Assembly (NCBI GenBank): GCA_963709085.1 | Contig: CAVPVB010000018.1 | Coordinates: 124,001 to 188,000 of the forward strand | Origin: Rhodovastum sp963709085 | GTDB taxonomy: Bacteria; Pseudomonadota; Alphaproteobacteria; Acetobacterales; Acetobacteraceae | Direction: 5' to 3' | Length of the DNA: 64,000 nt | Shown here: piece by piece, positions 45,528 through 54,086 of the stretch | Layout: each line of letters begins with the position of its first letter | Position numbering within the stretch: position 1 is the stretch's first letter | The notes under the pieces: generated by a model | What the model was told of the DNA's origin: nothing | Seen by the model: only the letters and a program-made list of their open reading frames with translations | Databases searched by the model: none | Translations under genes and position numbers: made by a program

Positions 45528-46202
45528 ATGGCGTTAGCAACTTTCGCCGTTAGCAAGCGGCGCAGTAGCCGTTTGGCCGCTGACGCGCTCGGGATAGAGG
45601 CGCCCGAGACCGGGCGGACCCAAACTCTGAGTAACTCCATCTTGGACCTGCGGACCGAAGGCGAGGTCGTCGAGGAAGTCTCGAAGCTGTGGAACGAGGC
45701 CCAAGAAAAATTTCTCGCCATCGGTCGATACCTCCGTGACGCAAAAGCGAGGTTTTCAGGCACCTTTGAAAAGCAGATCGTCGCGGCTTTGCCCTTCGGG
45801 AAGAACATCGCCTACCAGCTTCGCACGGTGGCTGAAGCCGTCGATTCAGGCAGGTTACCCGAAGAGAGCTTGCCGCGGTCCTACGCAACGGCATTCCAGC
45901 TCGTCACCCTGTCGCCGCCCGACTTTGAAACAGCTCGGTCTCGCGGCTTGGTCCGAAACAGCGTGACTCGGCCGGAGGTGGACGTCTTCAAACGCGAACT
46001 CAGGGCCGCCCGTCTTACTCAAGGCGACCGACGTTTGGTTCTTGCCAACGAACGACGCTCCCTGAAAGCCGAGATGGAGCGGATCCAGGCTCGCGCTCGG
46101 GAAGTTGCGGTCAGGTTGGAGGAAATTGAGGCAGAGATTGGTGGCGAGGTGAAGGGTGTTGTTATTGATGGTTGCGCAGAGGCCGTAGAGGCCAAAGGTT
46201 AG
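45528..46202 (+). CDS. DUF3102-like partner protein of ParA
   Basis: The 224-aa protein starts 4 bp after the parA stop, so it is the second gene of the partition operon. EVVEEVSKLWNEAQEKFLAI then GRYLRDAKARFSGTFEKQIV and PFGKNIAYQLRTVAEAV resemble the DUF3102 helix-turn region. A long coiled coil (about 160-210) follows. It may act as the DNA-binding partner in place of ParB, but this is inferred from position. Confidence 0.7.
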   Translation: MALATFAVSKRRSSRLAADALGIEAPETGRTQTLSNSILDLRTEGEVVEEVSKLWNEAQEKFLAIGRYLRDAKARFSGTFEKQIVAALPFGKNIAYQLRTVAEAVDSGRLPEESLPRSYATAFQLVTLSPPDFETARSRGLVRNSVTRPEVDVFKRELRAARLTQGDRRLVLANERRSLKAEMERIQARAREVAVRLEEIEAEIGGEVKGVVIDGCAEAVEAKG

Positions 46203-46305
46203 ACAGTGTCGAACATCGGGGCGCCGCGTAGAAGCGGGTCCGCCCAACCGCCGACACCGAGGCGGAACGCCGTGATATCCTCCTGGCAGTCAGGCCTTTA
46301 GGCTA

Positions 46306-47142
46306 GGGCCTGTTAGTCCTTGAGTGCTTCCCCATATAGGGAAGTATGACAGACACCCAATGGAAGGGACTCGCACCTCTGATTGAGCAGTGCCGTCCCC
46401 CGCACAAGACCGAGTTCCTCAATCTCCGCCGGACCATCGAGGCGATCATCTGGCGCCATGAGAACGGCGCCAAGTGGCGGCAAATACCCACCGAGTTGGG
46501 ACCGTGGTGGATGGCGGCGCAGGCGTTCAACCGCTGGAGCCATCACGGTGTTTGGGAGCGCCTGCTGGAACTGGCGCAGGCACGGGGCGGCGTGCAACTG
46601 GGCATGGCCTTTCTCGACGGCAGCACCATCCGCGCCCATCACAAAGCCGCCGGCGCCGTCAAGCATGGCAGAACGTCGGCCCAGCGCGATCAAGATGAAG
46701 GACTTGGCCGCTCGCGCGGGGGCTTTGGCACCAAGGCCTGCGTGCTCGCCGACGCTTCCGGCCGGGCAATCGGCTTCAAGCTCGCGCCCGGGCAGGCGCA
46801 CGAACTGCCGCTGGCGCCGGCGCTACTGGCCCTGCTCGTCGCCATCCCGCGGTGGATTCTGGGTGACCGCGGCTATTCCTCGCATCTTTTCCGCACGTTG
46901 ATCTGGAACCTGGGCGCCCGTCCGGCGATCCCGCCCAGGCGCAACGAGGCGCCGGTCGCCTGTCCACCCTGGATCTACCACAACCGTAACCTGGTCGAAC
47001 GCCTGTGGAACCGGCTGAAGGAATGGCGGGCGGTTGCGACGCGATATGAAAAGACCGCGCGCTTCTTCATGGGCGTGCTTTGCATGGCTGCAACAATGGA
47101 CTGGCTAAAGGCATAGACAAGAACTCAAGGACTAACAGACCC
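46306..47142 (+). mobile_element. IS5-family element, complete copy
   Basis: The 837-bp element has ends GGGCCTGTTAGTCC and GGGTCTGTTAGTCC (complement) with TA on both sides (46304-46305 and 47143-47144). It is the uninterrupted twin of the element at 38712-42578. Confidence 0.93.
46346..47116 (+). CDS. IS5-family transposase
   Basis: The intact 256-aa protein has KWRQIPTELGPWWMAAQAFN, the first catalytic Asp in MAFLDGSTIRAHHKA, WILGDRGYSS (second Asp) and NRNLVERLWNRLKEWRAVAT (Glu), ending MDWLKA. The near identity to the split copy indicates recent activity. Confidence 0.93.
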   Translation: MTDTQWKGLAPLIEQCRPPHKTEFLNLRRTIEAIIWRHENGAKWRQIPTELGPWWMAAQAFNRWSHHGVWERLLELAQARGGVQLGMAFLDGSTIRAHHKAAGAVKHGRTSAQRDQDEGLGRSRGGFGTKACVLADASGRAIGFKLAPGQAHELPLAPALLALLVAIPRWILGDRGYSSHLFRTLIWNLGARPAIPPRRNEAPVACPPWIYHNRNLVERLWNRLKEWRAVATRYEKTARFFMGVLCMAATMDWLKA

Positions 47143-47144
47143 TA

Positions 47145-48381
47145 CTGCCCTGCGTCGCTCATAATGCTGGGTAGAGCCTCTTCAGTTTCACCCGGGCATC
47201 GGCCGTGGTGAATTGCCAATCGGCTTTGGTGTGGTGTCGGTTGCGGCGGGCCTGCCAGGCGGCGACTTCGTCCATCAGGGTCTGCTTGTCGGGGATGCGG
47301 CGATCGAGACACTGCGACGCCAGGACGCCGAGTTCGGACTCGGCCATGTCCAGCCAGCTGCCGTGCTTGGGGGTGTAGTGCCATTCGAAGCGCTCGACGA
47401 GCCGACGCGCCTCGGCGGCCGGAAAGGCTTCGTAGAGCGACGCCGCCTTGTGGGTGTTGAGGTTGTCCTGCACGAGGACGATCTTCTCGGCGTGAGGAAA
47501 GTGCGTGTCGGACAATTCCTTGAGGACCTGCGCATAATCCACGGCGGCGTGGCGATCGGTCACCTTGACGTGCCGCCAGCCTTCCAGCGGTGCGAACATC
47601 ATGAACAGGTTGGCGGTGCCGTTGCGTTCATACTCGTAGTCGTAGCGGGCAACCTGCCCTGGCTTCGCCGCGATCGGCACACGCGTTTCGGAAATCAACT
47701 GCTTTGCGGTCTCGTCCAGGCAGACCACGGGGCGGGTTGGGTTGTGCGGCCTTTGATAAACTTCCAGCACATCCTCCATGCTGGCTACGAAGGCGGCGTT
47801 GGCGTCCGGCGGGATGACCCATTGCTGTCGCAGGTGGGGCTTGAGCGTGTTTTTTTTAGCGTCCGCCCGATCGTGTTGTCGCTGGCCCGCTCAACGATGT
47901 TCAGCTCCACGACGGTCTCTTCCAGAAGCCGTAGCGTCCATTTCGCGCGTCCCGCTGGGGGCGCCGAACAGGCCAGGGCAACCAGCTTCGCCTCGGCTTC
48001 TCCATCAAAGATGCGTTTTCTGGCGGAGGCTGGCGAATGCTTGCAGGTCAGCACAGCATCGACGCCCTCTTCCACCAGCCGCTGGCGCGCCCGAGCAACT
48101 GTGTCGACGCTGGTCTCCAGGGCTGCGGCAATTTGGCTGTCACTCCAGGCTTCGCCGGCGTCCGACGCATCCGCCTTCAGCAGAATGCGCGCTTTCAGCT
48201 GCTGCCGCGCCGGGTGTTTGCCCTTGGTGATCAGCGCGGTCAGCCGGCCCCGCTCCTCATCGCTGAGCTTCACCACGTATTTTTTTACCGCGATCTCTTT
48301 GGCAGCCACAAATCGTCTCCGCTGGTCCTATGCGGAACGATCGAGTCAGACATCCACCGCAGAGTCAAGGACGCCGGGCAC
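47145..48381 (-). mobile_element. IS630-family element
   Basis: The 1237-bp element has related ends (CTGCCCTGCGTC and GTGCCCGGCGTC) and TA at both edges (47143-47144 and 48382-48383). The left TA is also the right TA of the IS5 copy, so this element landed exactly at the IS5 edge or the reverse. Confidence 0.85.
47159..48309 (-). CDS. IS630-family transposase, probable -1 frameshift product
   Basis: The N-terminal frame (GTG 48309) has the HTH pair AWSDSQIAAALETSVDTVAR and LRLLEETVVELNIVERAS. The C-terminal frame has the DDE core: VVCLDETAKQLI, IVLVQDNLNTHKAASLYEAF and HGSWLDMAESELGVL. The frames meet at a run of eight A on the minus strand (plus 47850-47857), a classic slippery site. A -1 shift gives a 383-aa fusion. 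This is normal expression control for part of the IS630 family, so the gene is probably functional. Confidence 0.85.
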
Positions 48382-48383
48382 TA

Positions 48384-48637
48384 GTAGCCCCCAATACGCC
48401 AGCATGTCGCCGGGCGCATGGCATAGGACTCCAGACTTTCGGCTTCTGCCGCGTTAGCCCGCCCCCGGTCGCCGCAGGGGCAGATCGCTGCGGGTTTATC
48501 GCAAGAGTCCAATAGGGCCAGAAATCGGAGGTTGCGGCTTCCCGCAGGAGTCCAAACAAACAAAGCGCGAACCATGGACCGGCCTTTCAAGCGCATCGTT
48601 GCGGCAATCGGATGCCTGTGCAGCCCGCCCCTTAGCC
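48384..48637. other. Short unassigned stretch between IS630 and IS4 copies
   Basis: No complete gene is seen. A possible plus-strand start (MDRPFKRIVAAIGCL near 48574) has AGCGCGAACC before it but is cut after 20 residues by the IS4-like element. Confidence 0.3.
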
Positions 48638-50101
48638 CTTACCTTTACCCACATCCTAAATTCAGCGCGAGATTGAACCCGAAGAGGATGAAGCTGAAGA
48701 CCTGCGAGCCGCGCGAGAGGGTCTGCCAGCCCGGTTCACCATCGCCCTTGCGATCAAGGAAGCCGCCAAACGTCGCGACACCGTGGGCGAAATCGCGGTT
48801 GGTCAGCAGCGCGTCGGGGGAACGGTTGAGCGCCAATGCCAAAATCTCGATCGTCTGCTCATCTGCGGCGACCGGGCCGTCGGGACAGGCCCGCACATCG
48901 GCGCGGCTCTGTAGCAAACGCACCGCAACGACAGACGCGATGGCGAACAGCGGCAGGAACCGCTCAGCGGTGCGTAGTTGCGACCGCTCGATCACACAGC
49001 CTGTTTTCAATCCTTTATGAAATTCCTCGATCAGCCAACGGAGTTTATACCAGTCAACCTTCTCGAACGCCGCCTCCGCCGTCGTCACCGGCAGTGTCGA
49101 CAGCAGAACCCACTCCATCCGCTCGGCGTCGTTCCAGACCCGCACAACGGAGCAGCCGATCGCCTGGCTATGGCCACTACTGCAGCACCGCGGCCGCATC
49201 ACCTGAGCATCGAACCAGGAGACGTTCAGTAAGACGCGCCTCCCCTTGATCTCGGTCAGGCGCCGCGCCATGGGGGCGAGCGCGCGCGCCTTGCCCAGCA
49301 GGCGCCCGCCATCCAGCAGGACGCGGTCATGCGCCAGGCGCACGAGGCACTGCCAGTTCAGCTGCAGGCACTTCTCGAAATGCGTGAACACATCGGCGCC
49401 GCGGTCGCCGATGCTGATCCACCGCTTGCCCTGCGGGCACCGACCGATTGCCGCTATGGTCTCTTCCCACACTGCCGCTTCGGTCCGCCCCCGCGGCGGC
49501 TTCGGCCGGGGCTGGCGTTGCTTCGATCGCGCCGTGGCCAGACGACGCTTCTTCAACGCCTTGAGCAGGCGCCGCTTCTTCCGCACCCTCTCCTTGCGGG
49601 CCCAGACCGTCTGATGCGCCAGGCCAAGTATCTCGCCGGTGGATCGCACCATCAGGCACGAGTGGGCCATGAACCCCCGGCCGTGGCCGTTGCCGATCGG
49701 ACCCAACCCGGTCAGGCTGTGCCGGTGCGACAAGTCCACCAGCATGTCATCGTGAATGGCCAAAACCGGTTCATCCGCCGCACAGGCGAGCGCGATCACT
49801 TGGTCGCGATGCTGCTGCGTGATCGCCCCGTGCGTCACCTCCTCCGCGTCGAACAACCGATACGCCGCCTTCGCCTCCCCAAACGTCTTCGCCTGCAAGG
49901 GGACATTCCCGCAGCCGCGCTCCGCCATCGCCGCAGCCACCTTCACGGCCCGCTCAGTCCTCCTGGAGTCACCCAGCTTCACCCGACCAAACTGCGCCTT
50001 GGCCCATTCCCATGGGTTCAACATCACCACCCCCCACTCACCCTGTATTGCTCAGGATTTGTGCGATTTACGCATGCAAGGGGGATGTGGGTAAAGGTAA
50101 G
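48638..50101 (-). mobile_element. IS4-like element with MITE-type ends
   Basis: The 1464-bp element has ends CTTACCTTTACCCACATCC on both sides. The first 18 bp differ from the two MITEs by one base. Flanking bases (GCCCCTTAGCC left, CCCTTAAGTCG right) are not a clean duplication. It is the best candidate source of transposase for the MITEs. Confidence 0.88.
48645..50030 (-). CDS. IS4-family transposase
   Basis: The intact 461-aa protein resembles the IS50/IS4 group. The N-terminus has WAKAQFGRVKLGDSRRTERA and VPLQAKTFGEAKAAYRLFD; IHDDMLVDLSHR, WISIGDRGADVFTHFEKC and the YKLRWLIEEFHKGLKTGC motif (Y-R-E-K) follow. The stop codon lies inside the terminal repeat region. Confidence 0.93.
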   Translation of the reverse strand: MVMLNPWEWAKAQFGRVKLGDSRRTERAVKVAAAMAERGCGNVPLQAKTFGEAKAAYRLFDAEEVTHGAITQQHRDQVIALACAADEPVLAIHDDMLVDLSHRHSLTGLGPIGNGHGRGFMAHSCLMVRSTGEILGLAHQTVWARKERVRKKRRLLKALKKRRLATARSKQRQPRPKPPRGRTEAAVWEETIAAIGRCPQGKRWISIGDRGADVFTHFEKCLQLNWQCLVRLAHDRVLLDGGRLLGKARALAPMARRLTEIKGRRVLLNVSWFDAQVMRPRCCSSGHSQAIGCSVVRVWNDAERMEWVLLSTLPVTTAEAAFEKVDWYKLRWLIEEFHKGLKTGCVIERSQLRTAERFLPLFAIASVVAVRLLQSRADVRACPDGPVAADEQTIEILALALNRSPDALLTNRDFAHGVATFGGFLDRKGDGEPGWQTLSRGSQVFSFILFGFNLALNLGCG

Positions 50102-50162
50102 CCCTTAAGTCGCTGCAACTGACTTACAGCCACAAAGGTCAGGGATTTCCTCTCCCTCTATC

Positions 50163-50552
50163 TTACATCACCAGTGTTACCAGTTCCGAGTAAGGCGGCA
50201 GGAGGGAATCGGTCGTATACAGCCGCACCGGCTCCGAGATGGCCTGAGCGATGAGCAGTCGATCGAAGGGGTCACGGTGATGCAGCGGCAGGTCGGCCAC
50301 GAGCGTCGTGGCCCGTGCCCGCACTGGCAATTCGACAAAGCCGGTCTCCTGCGCCGCCAGTAGAATCTCCTGCGGGCGAAAGGCGAAATCGGGGCGGCCG
50401 AGCCGGGACTTAATGGCGATTTCCCAAATGCTGGCGGCGCTGAACAGCACCTCGTTCTCCGGATCCTCGAGCGCAGTACGGGTGACGCTATCAAGCCGAT
50501 CAGGTTCGGCCACGGCCCAGAGCAGCAGATGCGTGTCGAGCAGCAGACGCAT
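50163..50552 (-). CDS. vapC: VapC-type PIN-domain toxin
   Basis: The 129-aa protein starts MRLLLDTHLLLWAVAEPDRL with the first acidic residue at D6, and has SIWEIAIKSRLGRP (Glu) and HHRDPFDRLLIAQA (Asp), the PIN RNase residues. The start overlaps the antitoxin stop (TGATG). It would cleave RNA when the antitoxin is lost. Confidence 0.92.
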   Translation of the reverse strand: MRLLLDTHLLLWAVAEPDRLDSVTRTALEDPENEVLFSAASIWEIAIKSRLGRPDFAFRPQEILLAAQETGFVELPVRARATTLVADLPLHHRDPFDRLLIAQAISEPVRLYTTDSLLPPYSELVTLVM

Positions 50553-50794
50553 CAGCGTCCCTCGAAACTGTCGAGCACGTCATCGGGGAGCGGTGCGTCG
50601 AAATCCGGTGGCACGGTCAGCTTGCCACCCAAGATCCCAAGATGGCGGCGTGGTCGGACCGGCGCGTCCTGCAGCGGGACCAGACGGGCGATTGGCTTGC
50701 CGGCGCGGGCGATCAGGATTTCCTCGCCGGCGGCGGCGGCATCGACCAGGCGGGAGAGATGGGTTTTCGCGGCGTGGATGTTGACGATGTGCAT
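50552..50794 (-). CDS. Phd/YefM-type antitoxin of VapC
   Basis: The 80-aa protein starts MHIVNIHAAKTHLSRLVDAA and has GEEILIARAGKPIARLVPLQ, the Phd fold, and an acidic tail (FDAPLPDDVLDSFEGR) that would bind the toxin. It is the first gene of the pair and probably represses the operon. Confidence 0.9.
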   Translation of the reverse strand: MHIVNIHAAKTHLSRLVDAAAAGEEILIARAGKPIARLVPLQDAPVRPRRHLGILGGKLTVPPDFDAPLPDDVLDSFEGR

Positions 50795-50981
50795 GGCGGC
50801 CCTCAACCGGACTAAGTCTAGTTCATTTGGGTGGACAGGACCAGCAACAGATCTCCGGGAGAATGGGTTCCCAGCCATTGTGGAACGCCGGTTGCGGTAT
50901 GGCTTGCGGGCGCCGATCGATGCCACCCAGCCGGGCACTCTGGGTCGTTGTCCTTCTCGGCACCGCTGGGAAGGCGATGGG

Positions 50982-51150
50982 TCACAACTCCTCGGTGTCT
51001 TCAGCCAATCGGGCCCGCAGCTGGGCCATTGCGCTTTCGTGGAGTGCCTGGCTGCCCCCCCCCGGCATAGCTACCGGCACGCTGCGCCCGGCCGCCATAT
51101 CGGCGTCAGCCCTCTCGACCATCTCCGCGATCACGCCATAGCCAACGGAT
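50982..51150 (-). pseudogene. ParD-like antitoxin fragment (second copy)
   Basis: MVERADADMAAGRSVPVAMP and SQALHESAMAQLRARLAED match the C-terminal half of the antitoxin at 52184-52474. A run of nine C near 51055 lengthens the middle. The N-terminal half and any toxin are missing. Confidence 0.7.
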
Positions 51151-51159
51151 GGACCCCGC

Positions 51160-51372
51160 CTAGCTCGTCTTGCCAGGGCGCAGTCGCGTCACTGAGCACG
51201 GCGTGGCTGGCAGCGGCGTCCATCCGGCGATGGTCCGCGCGCATGCCCGTGCCTTCGCGTTGTCGGTGATCCCTGGAAACCGCCGGCGCAGTTCGATGGC
51301 GGCCGACAGCTCGCCCTCCTGATCGAAGACAGCGCGGATCGCGGCGGCATCGGCTTCGGTGACGACGAACAT
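51160..51372 (-). CDS. Small hypothetical protein
   Basis: The 70-aa frame starts MFVVTEADAAAIRAVFDQEG and has LSAAIELRRRFPGITDNAKA. Proteins of this type are common near mobile DNA in Rhodospirillales by my recollection, but I know no function. It is probably real given the codon pattern. Confidence 0.55.
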   Translation of the reverse strand: MFVVTEADAAAIRAVFDQEGELSAAIELRRRFPGITDNAKARACARTIAGWTPLPATPCSVTRLRPGKTS

Positions 51373-51543
51373 CCGTGAAGCATGGGGATGCGGATCAAGG
51401 CAGGCAAGCACGACGAGCGAGAGCCTCTCGGCGGCACATTCGTGGCGGTCGTCACGGCGGCGCCGGAGAGGGCAGGGGAGGGGCTTGTCTTTGGTCGTGT
51501 GGTTTGAAAGTGTGCGCCACGCATACACACGACAGGTGTTCGA

Positions 51544-51768
51544 ATGGGAGAGAAGGCCCGCACCAACGTTTCCGTTGACGCCGGGCTGCTGGCGGAGGCC
51601 CGTGCGTTGGGCATCAACGTCTCCGCGGTGTTGGAGACCGGTTTGCGCGCGACGGTCGCCGACGAGCGGCGCCGGCGCTGGCTCGACGAGAACCGCGGCG
51701 CACTGGCCGATGCCAATGCCTTCCTCGCCGCCCATGGCCTGTGGAGCGACGGCAAGCGCCAGTTCTGA
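51544..51768 (+). CDS. ccdA: CcdA-type antitoxin
   Basis: The 74-aa protein has a ribbon-helix-helix start (KARTNVSVDAGLLAEARALG) and the CcdA C-terminal region WLDENRGALADANAFLAAHG, with a GLWSDGKRQF end. The stop overlaps ccdB. ATG 51544 has TGTTCGA upstream, so the ribosome site is weak. Confidence 0.9.
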   Translation: MGEKARTNVSVDAGLLAEARALGINVSAVLETGLRATVADERRRRWLDENRGALADANAFLAAHGLWSDGKRQF

Positions 51769-52076
51769 TGCAGGGCGATGTCCACCTGAACGTTGATGAA
51801 AGTCGCGACTACGCGCCGTTTCTGCTCGACGTGCAGGTCAACCTGCTGAGTGACCTGGACACAAGCGTCGTCGTCCCTCTGGTGCGCGCGGCCGCTTTCG
51901 GGCGTCCGGCCGGGCGACTGCACCCGCGGTTCACCATCGACGGGCAGGAAGTTGTGATGGCAACCCACCTGCTTGCCGCCGTGCGGCGCAGCAGGCTCGG
52001 TGACGTCGTGGCGTCGTTGTCCGAGCACCGGGACACCGTGATCTGTGCGATCGACGTGCTGCTGACCGGGGTGTGA
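51768..52076 (+). CDS. ccdB: CcdB-type gyrase toxin
   Basis: The 102-aa protein has DYAPFLLDVQVNLLSDLDTS and VVVPLVRAAAFG, with LHPRFTIDGQEVVMATHLLA, as in CcdB. The C-terminal end AIDVLLTGV has the helix but not the Trp of F-plasmid CcdB that contacts gyrase, so potency is uncertain. It is coupled to ccdA by TGATG. Confidence 0.88.
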   Translation: MQGDVHLNVDESRDYAPFLLDVQVNLLSDLDTSVVVPLVRAAAFGRPAGRLHPRFTIDGQEVVMATHLLAAVRRSRLGDVVASLSEHRDTVICAIDVLLTGV

Positions 52077-52097
52077 CGGGTCCCTTACCGGCCCGAA

Positions 52098-52187
52098 TCA
52101 ACAGGTCATAGTGCCTGACTGTCGGGCGCTTTGAAGCAAGATGCGGGCGATGTCGTCCTCGGCACTGCCGAGAAGGCGATAGCTCAC
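52098..52187 (-). pseudogene. ParE-type toxin remnant
   Basis: VSYRLLGSAEDDIARILLQS is the start of a ParE toxin and overlaps the parD stop (GTGA). It ends after 29 codons at TGA; HYDLLIRAG, the expected continuation, appears in another frame. The toxin is inactivated, leaving an orphan antitoxin. Confidence 0.7.
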
Positions 52188-52474
52188 CGGCCTCGGGCGT
52201 CCTCAGCCAACCGGGCGCGAAGCCGGGCCATCGCACTCTCGTGGAGTGCCTGGCTGTCCTCCGGCGTAGCCACCGTCACGGTGCGCCCGGCCGCCATGTC
52301 GGCGTCAGCCCGGTTGACCATCCCGGCGACCTCGTCCTCCGCTTCCAGATGTTCGGCGTAAAGCCGGACAGCCTCCGCGAGGAAATCAGCTTCGTTCGAG
52401 GCGCGGCCCTTGGCCACCTGCTGCTCGATGACCTGCTTCAGATGGTCCGGTAGTTGAACCTGAACGACGCCCAT
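52184..52474 (-). CDS. ParD-like antitoxin
   Basis: The 96-aa protein starts with a ribbon-helix-helix domain (VQVQLPDHLKQVIEQQVAKG, EADFLAEAVRLYAEH) and has a charged C-terminal helix. Its own toxin gene is broken. A second partial copy lies on the other side of ccdAB. Confidence 0.85.
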   Translation of the reverse strand: MGVVQVQLPDHLKQVIEQQVAKGRASNEADFLAEAVRLYAEHLEAEDEVAGMVNRADADMAAGRTVTVATPEDSQALHESAMARLRARLAEDARGR

Positions 52475-53741
52475 GAAGACCCTCCTGGCGGCAGGATACC
52501 CCGGTTGCCCGGTAGCCGCACCGTCGAGTTTGGCTGTGGAAGATGGCGGTCGCAGGACGGGGGAGACCCGCGTCTACCTTGGTGGTCACGCCGAATTTGA
52601 CACCTCGGCGCTCTCGATACCGGCGCCGGATCACGCTGTTATCCGGTGTTGGCCTGGAAGCCAGGATGCTGGGGCGCACCATCGGCAGGCACGCGGTTGG
52701 CGAGAATGAACACTTGTCGGTAGAGTCGACGACTGGCGCGGTGGCGGTAGGTCTTGAGGAGTAGCCGTTGTCCGGCGGCTTTCGCCCATTGCCGGTGCCT
52801 CACTTCGGACCGTGGCTCCGTTTCCAGTCGCCGCTCATCGAACCGGACATGCGGAGCGACCGCATCCGGCTCTCTCCCGTCCCGTCAGACCTTCGCTCTC
52901 GGCAGGTCGGCAAGCCGCACCGGAACGTCATAGAGGCCGAGCGTCTTGTAGAGGTACTCGTCCGGGAGCTGGCCGAACCCGGTGCCTTCTCGTCCCGTGC
53001 GTCTCATCAACCAGCGACGAACCCGTCGGTCGGTGTACTGACGGATGAGTTTGTAGGTCTTGAGAACCGCGCCCTGGTCGAAGTAGGCACACCAGCCGCG
53101 TAGCAGGCTGCTGATGCTGGCGATCGTGCTCTCAGGCTCATCCGAGTTCCATCGGCTTGAGGTCCGTTCGTGGACTCGTCGGAGCAGGCTCTTCACCGAC
53201 TTCCGCGACGGTTGGGTGCCGATATACTGGCGCCCGTTCATGCCGTAGCAGCGACCGACCGTGTAGCCCAGGAAGTCGAACAACTCCTCAGGCAGTCGGG
53301 CGATCTTGGTCTTGGTCGTATTCACCTCCAGCCCGAGCCGTGCCATCAGCGCCGTCATCCGTTCCATTGCCGCCGGCGCGTTGCCGGGCCGACAGCAGAT
53401 GACGAAATCATCGGCGTAGTTCACGACGTGAGCGTCGAACTGGTCCTGGTGGCCGTGGCGGTGCCACGCCAGCAGGAAACGCCGGAAGTAGCAGTTGGCC
53501 AGCAGTGGCGAAATGACTCCGCCCTGCGGGGTTCCCCGCTTCGTCCGTCGCGCTTCGGTGGTCCGTACCGGTCGGCCGTCGATGTACTCCACCACCGGTG
53601 CCGTAAGCCAGCCCTTGATGATATGGAGCATACGTCCATCGGCGATCCGCCGCGACAGGCTGCGCATCAGGGTCGAATGCGGAATCGAGGTGAACGAGGG
53701 CATCAATTGATGCCCCCTTCCACAACCCGCCCAGCAGGGAT

Positions 53742-54086
53742 GTAATTGAGATTGAGGTCACGGATCCCAGGCACCCGCTTTTCGGTCGGCGGTTCGCGCT
53801 GGTATCGGTGAGCAGGCCGAGCGCGGCAGGCGGCGGCCACGCCCTCGTTGCCTATCGGGACCACATGCTGCTGAGGCTGGCGGTCGCGGCAACGAGCCTC
53901 GCTCCGCGGCCACCCGACGGGGTGCCGACCAAACTCACCGTCGAGGCGATGCGGGAACTGGTCACCCTGGCCGAGAACAAGAGGGGGGAGACATGCTCGT
54001 CCGACCGAGGCGGGTCTGGGAACGCGCCCCTGATGCACTGCGGCGCGACATCGCCGGCGAGGTCACCGCACTCCTCGCAGAGGTGA
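53742..54086 (+). CDS. Small HPLFG-motif protein of the recombinase element
   Basis: The frame reads EIEVTDPRHPLFGRRFALVS and later KLTVEAMRELVTLAENKRGE, and its stop lies 3 bp before the recombinase start. The motif region has no ATG, GTG or TTG upstream; GTG 53808 would start after it. It is the counterpart of the frame at 30409-30876. The function is unknown. It could use a rare start (ATT) or a start supplied by flanking DNA. Confidence 0.6.
   Translation, partial: VIEIEVTDPRHPLFGRRFALVSVSRPSAAGGGHALVAYRDHMLLRLAVAATSLAPRPPDGVPTKLTVEAMRELVTLAENKRGETCSSDRGGSGNAPLMHCGATSPARSPHSSQR

Noticed and set aside
48627..50112. Clean target duplication around the IS4-like element
   Set aside because: Flanks GCCCCTTAGCC and CCCTTAAGTCG share only CCCTTA out of register. 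Not a convincing duplication.
53703..54038. Minus-strand frame upstream of the second recombinase
   Set aside because: It is antisense to the HPLFG-motif frame, which has clear counterparts. Not supported as a gene.
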